The position numbers and the translations under genes are program-made. Shown here piece by piece: positions 48,867 to 58,549 of a stretch of 64,000 nucleotides of DNA (positions are counted from its first letter, which is position 1; each line of letters begins with the position of its first letter). Source of the stretch: an uncultured Rhizobiaceae group bacterium. GTDB lineage: Bacteria > Pseudomonadota > Alphaproteobacteria > Rhizobiales > Rhizobiaceae. The notes under the pieces were generated by a model. That model was not told the origin of the DNA and did not search any database. It was given only the letters and a program-made list of their open reading frames with translations. The stretch spans positions 1-64,000 of the forward strand of contig CALHBJ010000007.1 in NCBI GenBank assembly GCA_937930845.1, read 5' to 3'.

Positions 48867-50789
48867 TTGGAAAGCTGTCGGCAGTTCAGGTCTGGCTTAG
48901 CGGTGCTGTTGCTTGCATCGACTGCATATTCGTATCCGCAATCTGCCCAAGCTTTCACCCTTTTTGGCAAGTGCCTTGTCGGCCAATGCGAAGAGCAGGC
49001 CGGCGATGACGCCGGTTTTATCGATCCCCGACGATATGATGTAACTTTCGATGTGGCGCTAGAGGATTTAGCTGAAGATATTAAATCCAGCTCGCAGATT
49101 TGGGCTGGACGCAGCGATGCGGTTGCCGGTACCTCTGGTTTGATTACGCGCGCAAAGGGCGACTATAGGCGTATTCTGGCCAGCCTCTACAACCAAGGCT
49201 ATTATGCTGGTTCCATTTCAATTTTGGTGAATGGAATTGAAGCATCTGAATTGAAAATTGGAACGGAACTTCCCCAAAGGTCAAATATCGTGGTCATGGT
49301 CGAACCTGGTCCGCGTTATCAGTTTGGCAGGGCCGAATTTGTTAATCGTGCACCATCGACCAACGCCCTGGAAGACCAGGTGGATGATGCGGTGGAACTG
49401 GGTTTCGCGCCGGGGCGCACCGCAAAAGCAATACGAATTCGCAATGCCGCCCGCCTCGCCAGGGAAGAATGGCGGCAACAAGGGCATCCATTTGCACAGG
49501 TCTCCGATCGAAATGCCATCGCTGTCCATCCCTCAAAACAGCTAAATGTAACACTGCGGATGGAGCCTGGACCAAGAGCGGAATATGGTGATGTATCAGT
49601 TGATGGTGCCAATCGGATGGATCCGGATTTCATTGCATACATGACCGGAATAAAATCGGGACAACAATTCGATCCTGATGATCTCAAACGCGCTCAAAAA
49701 CGCCTCGACCGTCTCGGTGTATTTTCAACACGCAAAATCGTTGAAGCCAAAGAATTGGATGCCAATGGATTGCTCCCAATTGACGTATTGGTCAGCGAAA
49801 GAAAGCTTCGGAAAATTGGATTGGGTGCAACACTATCCAGTGTCGATGGGCTGGGACTGTCGGCCTATTGGCTGCACCGCAATCTTTTCGGAAAAGCTGA
49901 ACGCCTGAGGTTGGATGCGAAGGTGGAAGGCGTAGGCTCCGGTTCACTGGATGTGGATGAATTTGACTATTATTTGGGTGCCAATTTTGTCCAGCCTGGA
50001 GTTTTTACACCAGATACAGACCTCACAACAAACATCTTTGGCAAACGTGAGTTTAATGAAACGTTTCGCGAAACATCTGTGGGAGGCGCAATCTACCTGA
50101 CACATTATTACTCCGATCAACTCGTTTTCTCCGGCGGTATTTTTGCCAATTACGGAGAATTCGAAGATGATTTTGGGAACAGAACGCTCTTCACCACCGG
50201 ATTGCAGGGCGAGGTGGAATACGATCAAAGAGACAGCAAGGTTGATCCGACCAGCGGATATTATTTGAGCGCGAAACTGAGACCTTTTTACGAGTGGGAG
50301 CTCAACAACGCGGCTGTAAGACTTGAAACTGAAGGCAGAGCCTATTTTGCCGTGGATGAGGCAGAGCAAAGCATATTGGCGGGCAGGCTCAAACTTGGAT
50401 CTTTGCTGGGGCCTAACATCAGAGATTCCCCCCCAAATCTGTTGTTCACTGCCGGTGGTGGCAGTTCAGTTCGTGGATTTGCCTTCAAGGGAATAGGTGT
50501 TGAAGACAGCAATGGAGACGTAACCGGAGGTGCGTCACATATCGAAGGCTCTGTGGAATTTCGAAGAAAGTTCAATGACAGCTTCGGCGCTGTGGCTTTC
50601 GTTGATGCGGGTCTGGTTGGAAACGATCCAATTGTCGATTTTGCGCAGGATGCAAAAGTGGGCGTTGGTTTGGGGTTGCGATATTACACAAGTTTAGGCC
50701 CAATTAGGCTTGATGTGGCTGTGCCTCTCAATCCAGGCAATGGCGACCCGTCTTTTGCGGTTTACGCCGGAATTGGACAGGCATTTTAA
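48867..50789 (+). CDS. tamA: Outer-membrane autotransporter assembly protein TamA
   Basis: 640 residues, Omp85 superfamily. A signal peptide (AVLLLASTAYSYPQSAQAF) is followed by about three POTRA domains (roughly 60-310) and a 16-stranded barrel ending in Phe (YAGIGQAF), the BAM recognition signal. TamA with TamB moves lipids and certain outer-membrane proteins across the envelope. The start is a TTG at 48867, the only candidate that keeps the signal peptide intact, so the exact start is less certain. The stop shares 1 nt with the tamB start. Confidence 0.92.
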   Translation: MESCRQFRSGLAVLLLASTAYSYPQSAQAFTLFGKCLVGQCEEQAGDDAGFIDPRRYDVTFDVALEDLAEDIKSSSQIWAGRSDAVAGTSGLITRAKGDYRRILASLYNQGYYAGSISILVNGIEASELKIGTELPQRSNIVVMVEPGPRYQFGRAEFVNRAPSTNALEDQVDDAVELGFAPGRTAKAIRIRNAARLAREEWRQQGHPFAQVSDRNAIAVHPSKQLNVTLRMEPGPRAEYGDVSVDGANRMDPDFIAYMTGIKSGQQFDPDDLKRAQKRLDRLGVFSTRKIVEAKELDANGLLPIDVLVSERKLRKIGLGATLSSVDGLGLSAYWLHRNLFGKAERLRLDAKVEGVGSGSLDVDEFDYYLGANFVQPGVFTPDTDLTTNIFGKREFNETFRETSVGGAIYLTHYYSDQLVFSGGIFANYGEFEDDFGNRTLFTTGLQGEVEYDQRDSKVDPTSGYYLSAKLRPFYEWELNNAAVRLETEGRAYFAVDEAEQSILAGRLKLGSLLGPNIRDSPPNLLFTAGGGSSVRGFAFKGIGVEDSNGDVTGGASHIEGSVEFRRKFNDSFGAVAFVDAGLVGNDPIVDFAQDAKVGVGLGLRYYTSLGPIRLDVAVPLNPGNGDPSFAVYAGIGQAF

Positions 50790-53700
50790 TGCGGTACTTT
50801 GCCTGCATATGTGGTTTCATTTTCGCAGTGCTCGCCTGTTCGGTCAGCTATGCGCAGGAAGACGAGAAATCCAGTTTCACCCGCTATGTTGAAGAAAAGC
50901 TCTCTTCACCAAACCGAAAAATCAGATTGAATGGCTTGAAGGGAACGCTGTCCTCCTACGTTTCACTTGAGAGTATCACGATATCCGATGCTGAAGGTGT
51001 CTGGCTGAAAATCAACCGCCCCAAACTGACCTGGAATCGTTCCGCACTGCTGTTGGGCAAAATTGATATTGATACACTGGAAGCGGAAAGCATCGATTAT
51101 TTGCGCAGTGCTTTGCCCGATGAAAGCTTGCCAGCAGCGGAATCCAGTTCGTTTTCTGTGCCCGAATTGCCGGTCTCAGTTATATTAAAAAAGCTCACTG
51201 TACCTCGCGTTTCATTTGGCAAGGATGTGTTCGGACTTGCAGCAGACACAGCTGTCGCAGGTAAGATCATATTGGATGCAGGCTCGTTGGATTTGAATCT
51301 TTCGATTGAACGCCTTGATGGGCCAGGAGGCGTGTTGAGCGTCAAGGCCAAATATTCCAACAGCGATCAGAAATTGTTTTTGGACGCAAATCTTGCCGAA
51401 CCTGCCAACGGAATTTTCGTCAATCTTTTGAACATCGAAGGTAAGCCGCCTGTTCAACTGTCTTTGGATGGCAACGCACCCCTATCAGACCTGACGGTCA
51501 ATATGCGCTTTGATGTCGATCAAAGGCGTATTCTATCGGGTGACCTTCGCGTGCAAAACGCCAATGAAGGTACACAATTGCAGTTGGATGCGGGTGGTCC
51601 GATTGCTTCCATTCTGCCACAAAACGTCCGCGCATTTTTCGGCCTGGAAAGCACCGTCAAGATGGACGCGCGTATTGATGCGGCGGGTGGTCTGGATGTT
51701 AAATCTGTTCAGGTGAACAGCGGCGCTGTCGCGTTCAACATGCAGGCCAGACGTTTGGCTGATGGTTTTCTAAGCGCTCTTAAAATTCAAGCGCAGCTTA
51801 CATCCAGCGATGGAACGCCTATCGTTTTGCCGACAGGCGACGCAGGCACAACGGTCTCCCAAGCTGTCGTCAATTTAGATTATGACGCCGAGAAAAATGA
51901 CGCATGGGACGGTGTTTTGACGGTTCAAGATTTGAAGGGAACGGATGTTTCTATTCAATCGATCAATCTAAAAACCAACGGGACGGTCAAAGGATTGAAC
52001 GGCAATAAACGCGCATTGACGTTCGAATTAGACGGATTGCTGGACGGGTTTTTGGCCAAGGACACGGCGGTCAATGAGGCGGTTGGCCGAAGTCTGAAAT
52101 TTGGCGGAAATGGCAATTGGGAAACGAGCCAAGCACTCACATTTAGACAAATGACACTGACAGGCGAGACTTTTTCGAGCGTCTTGAAGGGTTCGTTTAT
52201 TAAAGGCGTGTTCGACGGATCGTTTGAACTGGATGCCAATCGCTTGGCCGCGTTTTCTGCATTGTTAGACAGAGATCTGAAAGGCCGAGCAGACCTGCGT
52301 GCAGATGGAACCGTCGAACTTTTCACGGGCGGGTTTAGCTTACGGCTCAATGGCACCACGCGACAACTTGATGTGGGGATTGAAAGTGCACGCGGTCTAT
52401 TGGAAGACACAACCATGCTTTCCGGCCAGGTGACGCGAAATGCTGCAGGAGTAACTTTCAACAGTCTGCTGCTGGCAAATAGGAATTTAAAGGCACAACT
52501 GGACGGTAATTTTTCAAGTACATCGGCCGATATTCAAGCTCTGTTGAGCCTCGCTGATCTATCACATGTATCACCACAGGGAAGCGGTGTGATTTCAGCC
52601 AACATTGGTGTGAAAGGCAATCAACGCCCTCTAACCTTAAGCGCCAATGTCTCGATGCCATCGGGTATTTTGAACAATAGACCGATCCAAGACCTGGCCT
52701 TGGCCTTTAATGGTTTGACTGACTTCGAATTTGTGAGGGGTAAAATATCTTCGCGCGGAACGCTCAATGGGAAGCCTGTGAATGTCCGTGGAGAGATCAC
52801 CGCTGACGCCAAAAATCAAAACCTACAGGCTTTTGTTGCGGACGTGGGCGACGCACGTATTGATGGAAGCGTGGATAGAAATGCATCTGGTTTGATTGAT
52901 GCTAATTTGAAAATAGCAGCTGATGATATTCGCGACTTAGCTGCACTGACATTGCTTGATGTATCTGGCGCCATCAATGGCACGGTAGATCTTTCTCAAG
53001 AGAGTGGGCAACAATCCGGTACTTTCAATATCAAGGGGCGCGATCTTCAATACCAAAACTATTCCATTGGTGTCGCTGACATTGATGCAGAGCTGAAGGA
53101 TATGTTCGGACAAGTTTCCATCAGCGCCAAACTTGATGGACAGAAACTTAAAGGCGCTGGCGTAGAGATAAGAACACTATCTGGTCAGGTTCAAACTGAA
53201 GGCAAAACGACCGTCTTCGACATCAACGCAGCCTTGGCGCAAAATGACACCAGGATTTCAGCCAAAGGCAAAGCACAACAGGCTGATCTGAATACGTCTG
53301 TTTTGCTCGACACACTATCTATCAACTCAAACATCACCGATGCGCGTCTGCTCAAGCCTAGCACAATTGAAATTGACGATGGCAATGTGCAAATTTCCAA
53401 CACACAATTATCAGTAGGTAGCGGAAGAGTTTCAGTTTCTGGTACGGTCGGCGATCGACTGAGCTTAGATGTCGCCTTGAATGCCCTGCCCTTGGCGATT
53501 GCAAACGCAATACGCCCCGAAACGAAAGCCGCCGGAACGCTTTCTGGAACCGTTCAAGTGTCTGGTTCATCTGCGAACCCAATTGCAAGCTTTGATCTGA
53601 ACGGACGCGGACTGTCGTTTTCACAATTGGCACAAAATGGCGTATTGCCTTTAGATCTGAAGGTGAACGGTTCTTACGCAAACAACAGTGTTAACCTGGC

Positions 53701-55063
53701 ATCGTCCAATGCCAGCAATGCCCAAGATATCCAGATCACCGCATCCGGTCGGGTGCCTGTTAGGGGCACCGGCCTGTCACTCAACGCGCAAGGGCGTGTA
53801 CCGCTCACTTTGGCGCAATCGGCTTTGGCCAGTCGTGGTGCGACAGTATCAGGACAAGGTCGTTTTGACGTGAACATGAGCGGGTCGTTGTCAGACCCCA
53901 AGATCGTTGGATTGGCATCTGTTTCTGGTGCAACTCTCACCGACCCTTTGTCCAATCTGAAATTGACTGATATTGGCCTGATTGCCGGTTTGAACGGCAA
54001 TACGTTCTCCATCAGCCGTGCCAGTGCGCGCCTGTCTTCAGGCGGCACGGTCAGTGCGACAGGCACTGTTGGAATCAGCGACAACCTGCCTGCAAACATA
54101 AGTGTACAATTGAATCAGGCCCGTTACACAGATGGGCAAACGGTCAACACTTTGATCGACGGCAAATTATCACTTACGGGCAATTTGGCGGTTGACCCGC
54201 TCATGTCCGGCACACTCGATCTGGGCAGAACCGAAATTTCCATTCCTGAATCTTTTGCAAATGGTTCTGACTTGCTCGAAGTGAAACACGTTCGCCCGTC
54301 ACGCAAGACAACCCGGACACTTGCCCGTTTGAAACGTTCTACGCCTGTCACCCGACCAACTGCCAGACCTGCCATTTTGAAATTGGACATAAAAATCAAT
54401 GCGCCAAACCAAATCTTTGTGCGGGGCCGTGGAGTGGATGCCGAACTTGGTGGCAGTGTGCGCATTCGCGGCCCCGTTAGCAATGTAAGTCCAACCGGTC
54501 GCTTCTCCTTGCGCCGCGGCCGCCTGTCCATATTGGGGCAGCGCATTGATCTCAAGGAGGGGGCAATCACACTCGTGGGTGATTTAGACCCGATTATCAA
54601 TGTACGGGCTGAAACTCAGGCTGGCGATATCGAAGCTTACATTGATCTCAAAGGACCGGTATCGAATCCTGACGTTGTCTTTTCATCTTCGCCAGAATTG
54701 CCACAAGACGAAGTTCTCGCAATCATTCTGTTCGGACGTGGTATTGGGGATCTCTCTCCAGCTCAAATTATCAGATTGGCTGCAGTGGCATCGCAATTAA
54801 CAGGCGGTAAAAACCCTGGCTTGGTGGATGGTATTCGCAAAAATGTGGGCTTGGATGATCTCGATATCGTGCAAGATCAAGACGGTAATACAGCTGTAAA
54901 AGCCGGCAAATATATCAATGACAATGTTTACGTGGGCGTCCAGGTTGGCAAGAAAACGGAAACCACAATAAACCTCGACATTACCGACAACATCACAGCA
55001 CGCGGAGCCATTTCCAGTGAGGGCGACACCAGCATCGGTATCTTTCTGGAGAAAGATTATTGA
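50789..55063 (+). CDS. tamB: Translocation and assembly module protein TamB
   Basis: 1424 residues. An N-terminal signal/anchor (MRYFACICGFIFAVLACSVSYAQ) is followed by an immense repetitive beta-rich body (AsmA-like/RBG repeats that form a hydrophobic groove across the periplasm) and the C-terminal DUF490 domain, with SPTGRFSLRRGRLSILGQ, LPQDEVLAIILFGRG, and the end GIFLEKDY. Length is normal for TamB. ATG 50789 overlaps the tamA stop by 1 nt. The composition is more AT-rich than surrounding genes and rich in Asn/Ser/Asp, as usual for long beta proteins. Confidence 0.93.
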   Translation: MRYFACICGFIFAVLACSVSYAQEDEKSSFTRYVEEKLSSPNRKIRLNGLKGTLSSYVSLESITISDAEGVWLKINRPKLTWNRSALLLGKIDIDTLEAESIDYLRSALPDESLPAAESSSFSVPELPVSVILKKLTVPRVSFGKDVFGLAADTAVAGKIILDAGSLDLNLSIERLDGPGGVLSVKAKYSNSDQKLFLDANLAEPANGIFVNLLNIEGKPPVQLSLDGNAPLSDLTVNMRFDVDQRRILSGDLRVQNANEGTQLQLDAGGPIASILPQNVRAFFGLESTVKMDARIDAAGGLDVKSVQVNSGAVAFNMQARRLADGFLSALKIQAQLTSSDGTPIVLPTGDAGTTVSQAVVNLDYDAEKNDAWDGVLTVQDLKGTDVSIQSINLKTNGTVKGLNGNKRALTFELDGLLDGFLAKDTAVNEAVGRSLKFGGNGNWETSQALTFRQMTLTGETFSSVLKGSFIKGVFDGSFELDANRLAAFSALLDRDLKGRADLRADGTVELFTGGFSLRLNGTTRQLDVGIESARGLLEDTTMLSGQVTRNAAGVTFNSLLLANRNLKAQLDGNFSSTSADIQALLSLADLSHVSPQGSGVISANIGVKGNQRPLTLSANVSMPSGILNNRPIQDLALAFNGLTDFEFVRGKISSRGTLNGKPVNVRGEITADAKNQNLQAFVADVGDARIDGSVDRNASGLIDANLKIAADDIRDLAALTLLDVSGAINGTVDLSQESGQQSGTFNIKGRDLQYQNYSIGVADIDAELKDMFGQVSISAKLDGQKLKGAGVEIRTLSGQVQTEGKTTVFDINAALAQNDTRISAKGKAQQADLNTSVLLDTLSINSNITDARLLKPSTIEIDDGNVQISNTQLSVGSGRVSVSGTVGDRLSLDVALNALPLAIANAIRPETKAAGTLSGTVQVSGSSANPIASFDLNGRGLSFSQLAQNGVLPLDLKVNGSYANNSVNLASSNASNAQDIQITASGRVPVRGTGLSLNAQGRVPLTLAQSALASRGATVSGQGRFDVNMSGSLSDPKIVGLASVSGATLTDPLSNLKLTDIGLIAGLNGNTFSISRASARLSSGGTVSATGTVGISDNLPANISVQLNQARYTDGQTVNTLIDGKLSLTGNLAVDPLMSGTLDLGRTEISIPESFANGSDLLEVKHVRPSRKTTRTLARLKRSTPVTRPTARPAILKLDIKINAPNQIFVRGRGVDAELGGSVRIRGPVSNVSPTGRFSLRRGRLSILGQRIDLKEGAITLVGDLDPIINVRAETQAGDIEAYIDLKGPVSNPDVVFSSSPELPQDEVLAIILFGRGIGDLSPAQIIRLAAVASQLTGGKNPGLVDGIRKNVGLDDLDIVQDQDGNTAVKAGKYINDNVYVGVQVGKKTETTINLDITDNITARGAISSEGDTSIGIFLEKDY

Positions 55064-55199
55064 GTCGACCCTTTGCGCAAGAGATTGCCGTTTGATGGCC
55101 TGATCTAATCAACGGTCACAGATTGGTTTGTGTGATTGAGACACGCGCTCACGTGCCTGGGTTCACCGTTTTTCCCACGCCCCTTGGTGCTCTCACTTG

Positions 55200-55880
55200 C
55201 TATTCGAAATAGTTTGAGTGCTTGCTGTGAACTTCTGCGATTATATCGTCCAGCCGGGAAAAATGTTTGCGGGCGACTGATGTTGCGTCGCCCCCAGCAC
55301 GGTGTTCCAGTGCCCTGGCCAGCCGTTGATGGTCGTCAAACAAAATTGCAGATTCGTTTTTGCGGTCCAGACTGAGCACGCACAGCCGGTCCACCTTTTT
55401 CTTACATTCCTCGATTGTTTCAAATGCCAAAGGGCAGCCACCGAGGTCGCAGATCAGTTTGTGGAAATCATAATCCAGTGCGTGAAAGCGGTCAGATTGC
55501 CCGCTCTCCAATGCCTGCTCCTGCAATTGCAGGTTTTGATTCATGGTCTTTACGCAGTCGTTATCCCATACCAAACAGGCCCGCTCAATGACTTCCAACT
55601 CGACCGCGAGGCGGACGAAGCGCGCATGGGCCACACGCTTTAATGAAAAGCCGCGCACTTCTGTCGCCCGCTGCGGGCGAATGAGCAAAAGATCAAGATT
55701 TTCGAGACGATTGAATGCATCCCGGACCGGTTGGCGGGAAACGCCAAAACGTTGTGCGATCTCCACTTCTGACAATTTTGCCCCGGGCAGAATTGCAAGT
55801 GTGGCTATTTCATCGTGCAGTTTCTCGAATACCAGGTCTGTTGTTGTGCGTCGCTGCAGATTTTCAACCAGGTCCAGCAT
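55200..55880 (-). CDS. GntR-family regulator, FadR subfamily (FCD domain)
   Basis: 226 residues. Winged HTH at about 15-75 with LSEVEIAQRFGVSRQPVRDAFNRLENLDLL, then an all-helical FCD ligand domain with the metal-binding pattern DYDFHKLICDLGGC and a later DDHQRLARALEHR. FCD regulators of this type respond to carboxylates or sugar acids. It is divergent from an SDR and a tricarboxylate transporter, which are its probable targets. Confidence 0.92.
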   Translation of the reverse strand: MLDLVENLQRRTTTDLVFEKLHDEIATLAILPGAKLSEVEIAQRFGVSRQPVRDAFNRLENLDLLLIRPQRATEVRGFSLKRVAHARFVRLAVELEVIERACLVWDNDCVKTMNQNLQLQEQALESGQSDRFHALDYDFHKLICDLGGCPLAFETIEECKKKVDRLCVLSLDRKNESAILFDDHQRLARALEHRAGGDATSVARKHFSRLDDIIAEVHSKHSNYFE

Positions 55881-56016
55881 TCGAACTCTCTTAATCTATT
55901 GGCCGTTTTGCCTGATTTCGCACGAAGTGAAATCAATCTCAATCCATTGGGTAGATGTGCCAAACCCGGCACGTCCCCGCTCCCAAACAGGATAAGAATA
56001 CGGGTCCAAAGGCCTA

Positions 56017-56046
56017 TTGACAATACTAGTATGCTAGTCCTCTAAT
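56017..56046 (+). promoter_or_regulatory. Promoter with embedded GntR-type operator
   Basis: A perfect -35 TTGACA (56017-56022) precedes a TCTAAT -10-like element (56041-56046, 18-nt spacer). Between them ACTAG TATG CTAGT (56025-56038) is an exact inverted repeat. An operator lying between -35 and -10, and next to a divergent GntR gene, is what repression by that GntR protein would need. Confidence 0.65.
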
Positions 56047-56088
56047 GTTGTTCGCGATGCGATGTGTTTTGTGGAGCGGGTAGAGGCA

Positions 56089-56865
56089 ATGTCAAATAAG
56101 CAGCAAGCAGCAAGCTATGATTTAGCTGGTAAAGTTGCCGTCGTGACCGGAGGTGGCAGGGATATTGGCCGGGCTTGCGCTCTCAATCTGGCCCATTTTG
56201 GTGCCGCGGTGGCGATCAATTATCACAGTTCATCGACGGGTGCAGATAGCGCAGCCGCCGATATTACAGCCGCCGGCGGTAAGGCATTTGCCCTGCAGGG
56301 CGATATGACATCAGCAGGTGATGTTGCTGGATTGATTAACAAAACGGTCGCAACATTCGGCGGCTCTATCGACATTCTCGTACATGTCACGGGCGGGTTG
56401 GTTGCGCGCAAAACACTGGCCGAAATGGGCATCGACCATTGGGAACATGTCATGGCTCTCAACGCCACGTCGTTCATGCGCACCGCCCAGGCTGTGCTGC
56501 CACATATGAAAAACGGTGGATCGATCATTGGTTTGGCCAGTCAGGCCGGTCGCGATGGCGGCGGACCGGGCGCTACGGCCTATGCTGCGTCCAAAGGTGC
56601 CGTGATGACGTTCACCCGCGGGCTCGCCAAGGAACTGGGACCGGACATTCGTGTCAATTCTGTTTGCCCCGGCATGATCGATACGGATTTTCACAACACA
56701 TTCACCAAGCCGGAAGTTCGCACTCACGTTGCCAATATCACGCCGCTTAAGCGTGAGGGCACATCGCAGGATGTTGCAAACGTGGTGACGTATCTGGCGT
56801 CGGATCAGGCGGCGTTCATCACCGGTGCCAATATCGACATCAATGGCGGAATGCTCTTCTCATGA
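56089..56865 (+). CDS. SDR-family oxidoreductase (sugar-acid dehydrogenase-like)
   Basis: 258 residues from ATG 56089 (TAGAGGC site upstream). Classical SDR: AVVTGGGRDIGRACAL nucleotide loop, ILVHVTGG, SIIGLASQAG, catalytic TAYAASKGA, and C-terminal GANIDINGGMLFS. It resembles the KduD/gluconate 5-dehydrogenase group. First gene downstream of the GntR operator and 86 nt before tctC, so it likely acts on the compound taken up by that transporter. Confidence 0.88.
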   Translation: MSNKQQAASYDLAGKVAVVTGGGRDIGRACALNLAHFGAAVAINYHSSSTGADSAAADITAAGGKAFALQGDMTSAGDVAGLINKTVATFGGSIDILVHVTGGLVARKTLAEMGIDHWEHVMALNATSFMRTAQAVLPHMKNGGSIIGLASQAGRDGGGPGATAYAASKGAVMTFTRGLAKELGPDIRVNSVCPGMIDTDFHNTFTKPEVRTHVANITPLKREGTSQDVANVVTYLASDQAAFITGANIDINGGMLFS

Positions 56866-56951
56866 GCAATGAATGCACAAGACAGATGGATAAATTCAGG
56901 CTGCCTTGAAAATTCAAAGCAGCAAAACCGGGTAAATGGGAGGAACCAATA

Positions 56952-57938
56952 ATGCCCTTTTTGAAAACACTGAAAACTCTTGCGCTTAGCGCCACTGTGG
57001 TGGGCGCGGCAACGTTTGTAACCACAATGCAGGCCTATGCCGAATACCCCGAGCGTCCGATCACACTGATTGTGCCATGGGGTGCCGGTGGTGGCACTGA
57101 CGCGACCGGCCGCATGATCGCAGGCCTGTTGAAGAATGAACTTGGCCAGCCCGTCAATGTCGTCAACCGCACCGGCGGTAGCGGCGTGGTTGGTCACTCA
57201 GCCATCGCAACGGCTCCAGCGGATGGCTACACAATTGGTGTTGTAACAGTTGAAATCGGCATGATGCATTGGGCAGGCCTGACGGAACTGACCGGCAAGG
57301 ACTACACTCCCATCGCACTTTACAATGCTGACTCAGCGGGCATTCAAGTGCGCGCGGACAGCGAGTGGAAGTCGGCTAAAGACGTCCTCGCCGCCATTAA
57401 GGCCAATCCCGGCAAACACAAGGGTTCTGGTACGGGCCAGGGTGGTATCTGGCATCTGGCCCTTGCAGGCATGTTGCAGGACGCCGGTGCTGCCGCCGAT
57501 GCAGCTCCATGGGTGCCTTCCAAGGGTGCAGCTCCTGCGCTGCAGGAACTGGTTGCCGGTGGCGTGGATGTCGTAACCTCTTCGGTGGTGGAATCTTCTG
57601 CCCTGATCAAGGCAGGTAAAGTAAGGTCTTTGGCTGTTATGGGTGAAGCGCGTCTTGGTGCGTTTCCCGATGTGCCTACACTGAAAGAAGCAGCCGGGTC
57701 TGATTGGAAAATGGCAGCCTGGCGCGGCATTGCCGGTCCCAAGGGCATGCCGGACGAAGCCACAAAGAAACTCTCCGTGGCATTGGAGAAAGTCTACAAA
57801 TCATCTGAATTCCAAGAGTTCATGAACGGGCGCGGCTTCGGTCTGGTTTGGAAGCCTGGCGCGGAATTCGCCACATGGATGGAAGAAAGCGATGCTGCTC
57901 TTGGCGGTGTGATGAAAGCGGTCGGCCTGGCTAAATAG
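56952..57938 (+). CDS. tctC: Tripartite tricarboxylate transporter substrate-binding protein TctC
   Basis: 328 residues, periplasmic binding protein of the TTT family (Bug/TctC). The signal peptide (SATVVGAATFVTTMQAYA) is followed by YPERPITLIVPWGAGGGTDATGRMI, the anion-binding entry motif, VVNRTGGSGVVGHSAIATAPADGYTIG, and EFATWMEESDAALGGVMKAVGL at the end, quoted as motifs. The ligand is a carboxylate of unknown identity. A GGGAGGAACC site precedes ATG 56952. Confidence 0.94.
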   Translation: MPFLKTLKTLALSATVVGAATFVTTMQAYAEYPERPITLIVPWGAGGGTDATGRMIAGLLKNELGQPVNVVNRTGGSGVVGHSAIATAPADGYTIGVVTVEIGMMHWAGLTELTGKDYTPIALYNADSAGIQVRADSEWKSAKDVLAAIKANPGKHKGSGTGQGGIWHLALAGMLQDAGAAADAAPWVPSKGAAPALQELVAGGVDVVTSSVVESSALIKAGKVRSLAVMGEARLGAFPDVPTLKEAAGSDWKMAAWRGIAGPKGMPDEATKKLSVALEKVYKSSEFQEFMNGRGFGLVWKPGAEFATWMEESDAALGGVMKAVGLAK

Positions 57939-58069
57939 TAAACCGCTGTATTTCATAAACTAACGAAAAGGCCCGTGGTCTGGACACTGCGGGCTTTTTC
58001 ACACAGCATTCCCAGAATCTTGAACCCAAGGGCCTGGCCCTAAGAACTTCAAATTTAAAAAGACCTGCC

Positions 58070-58543
58070 ATGCGCTTCAATGACGCCATCTTTGGAATCG
58101 TCTTGATTGTGTTTGCAATTGCGGAAATCGCATATGCCAGCACTTTCCCCCGTCTGCATGGACAAGATTATGGGCCTGATCTCTTCCCCATATTGCTGGG
58201 CGTGGCTTTTGCCGTCTGCGGCGGCATCCTGATCGCCAAAGGATGGCTGGCCCGAAAGACAGTGCCAATGGTTGCTGTCGGTGACTGGGCGCAGGATCGT
58301 GGCAATGTGTTCAATGTTGCCCTGCTTCTCGCCAGCATCGTCTTTTACATTCTGGCGTCGAGTTGGTTGGGTTTCATCCCCACATCACTGCTTATCTTGA
58401 TTGTACTTCTGTTGAGATTGGGCACATCGCTTGTTACGAGCCTTATCGTCGCCTTCGCCACCACATTCATCATCCACACCCTGTTTGCAAAAGTGCTGTT
58501 GGTGCCTTTGCCGTGGGGACTCCTACTGCCGATTGCCTGGTAG
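58070..58543 (+). CDS. tctB: Tripartite tricarboxylate transporter small membrane subunit TctB
   Basis: 157 residues with four membrane segments. DAIFGIVLIVFAIAEIAYASTFP and GPDLFPILLGVAFAVCGG are characteristic of the TctB family. It follows tctC after 131 nt and is 6 nt from tctA. Confidence 0.92.
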   Translation: MRFNDAIFGIVLIVFAIAEIAYASTFPRLHGQDYGPDLFPILLGVAFAVCGGILIAKGWLARKTVPMVAVGDWAQDRGNVFNVALLLASIVFYILASSWLGFIPTSLLILIVLLLRLGTSLVTSLIVAFATTFIIHTLFAKVLLVPLPWGLLLPIAW

Positions 58544-58549
58544 GAGCGC

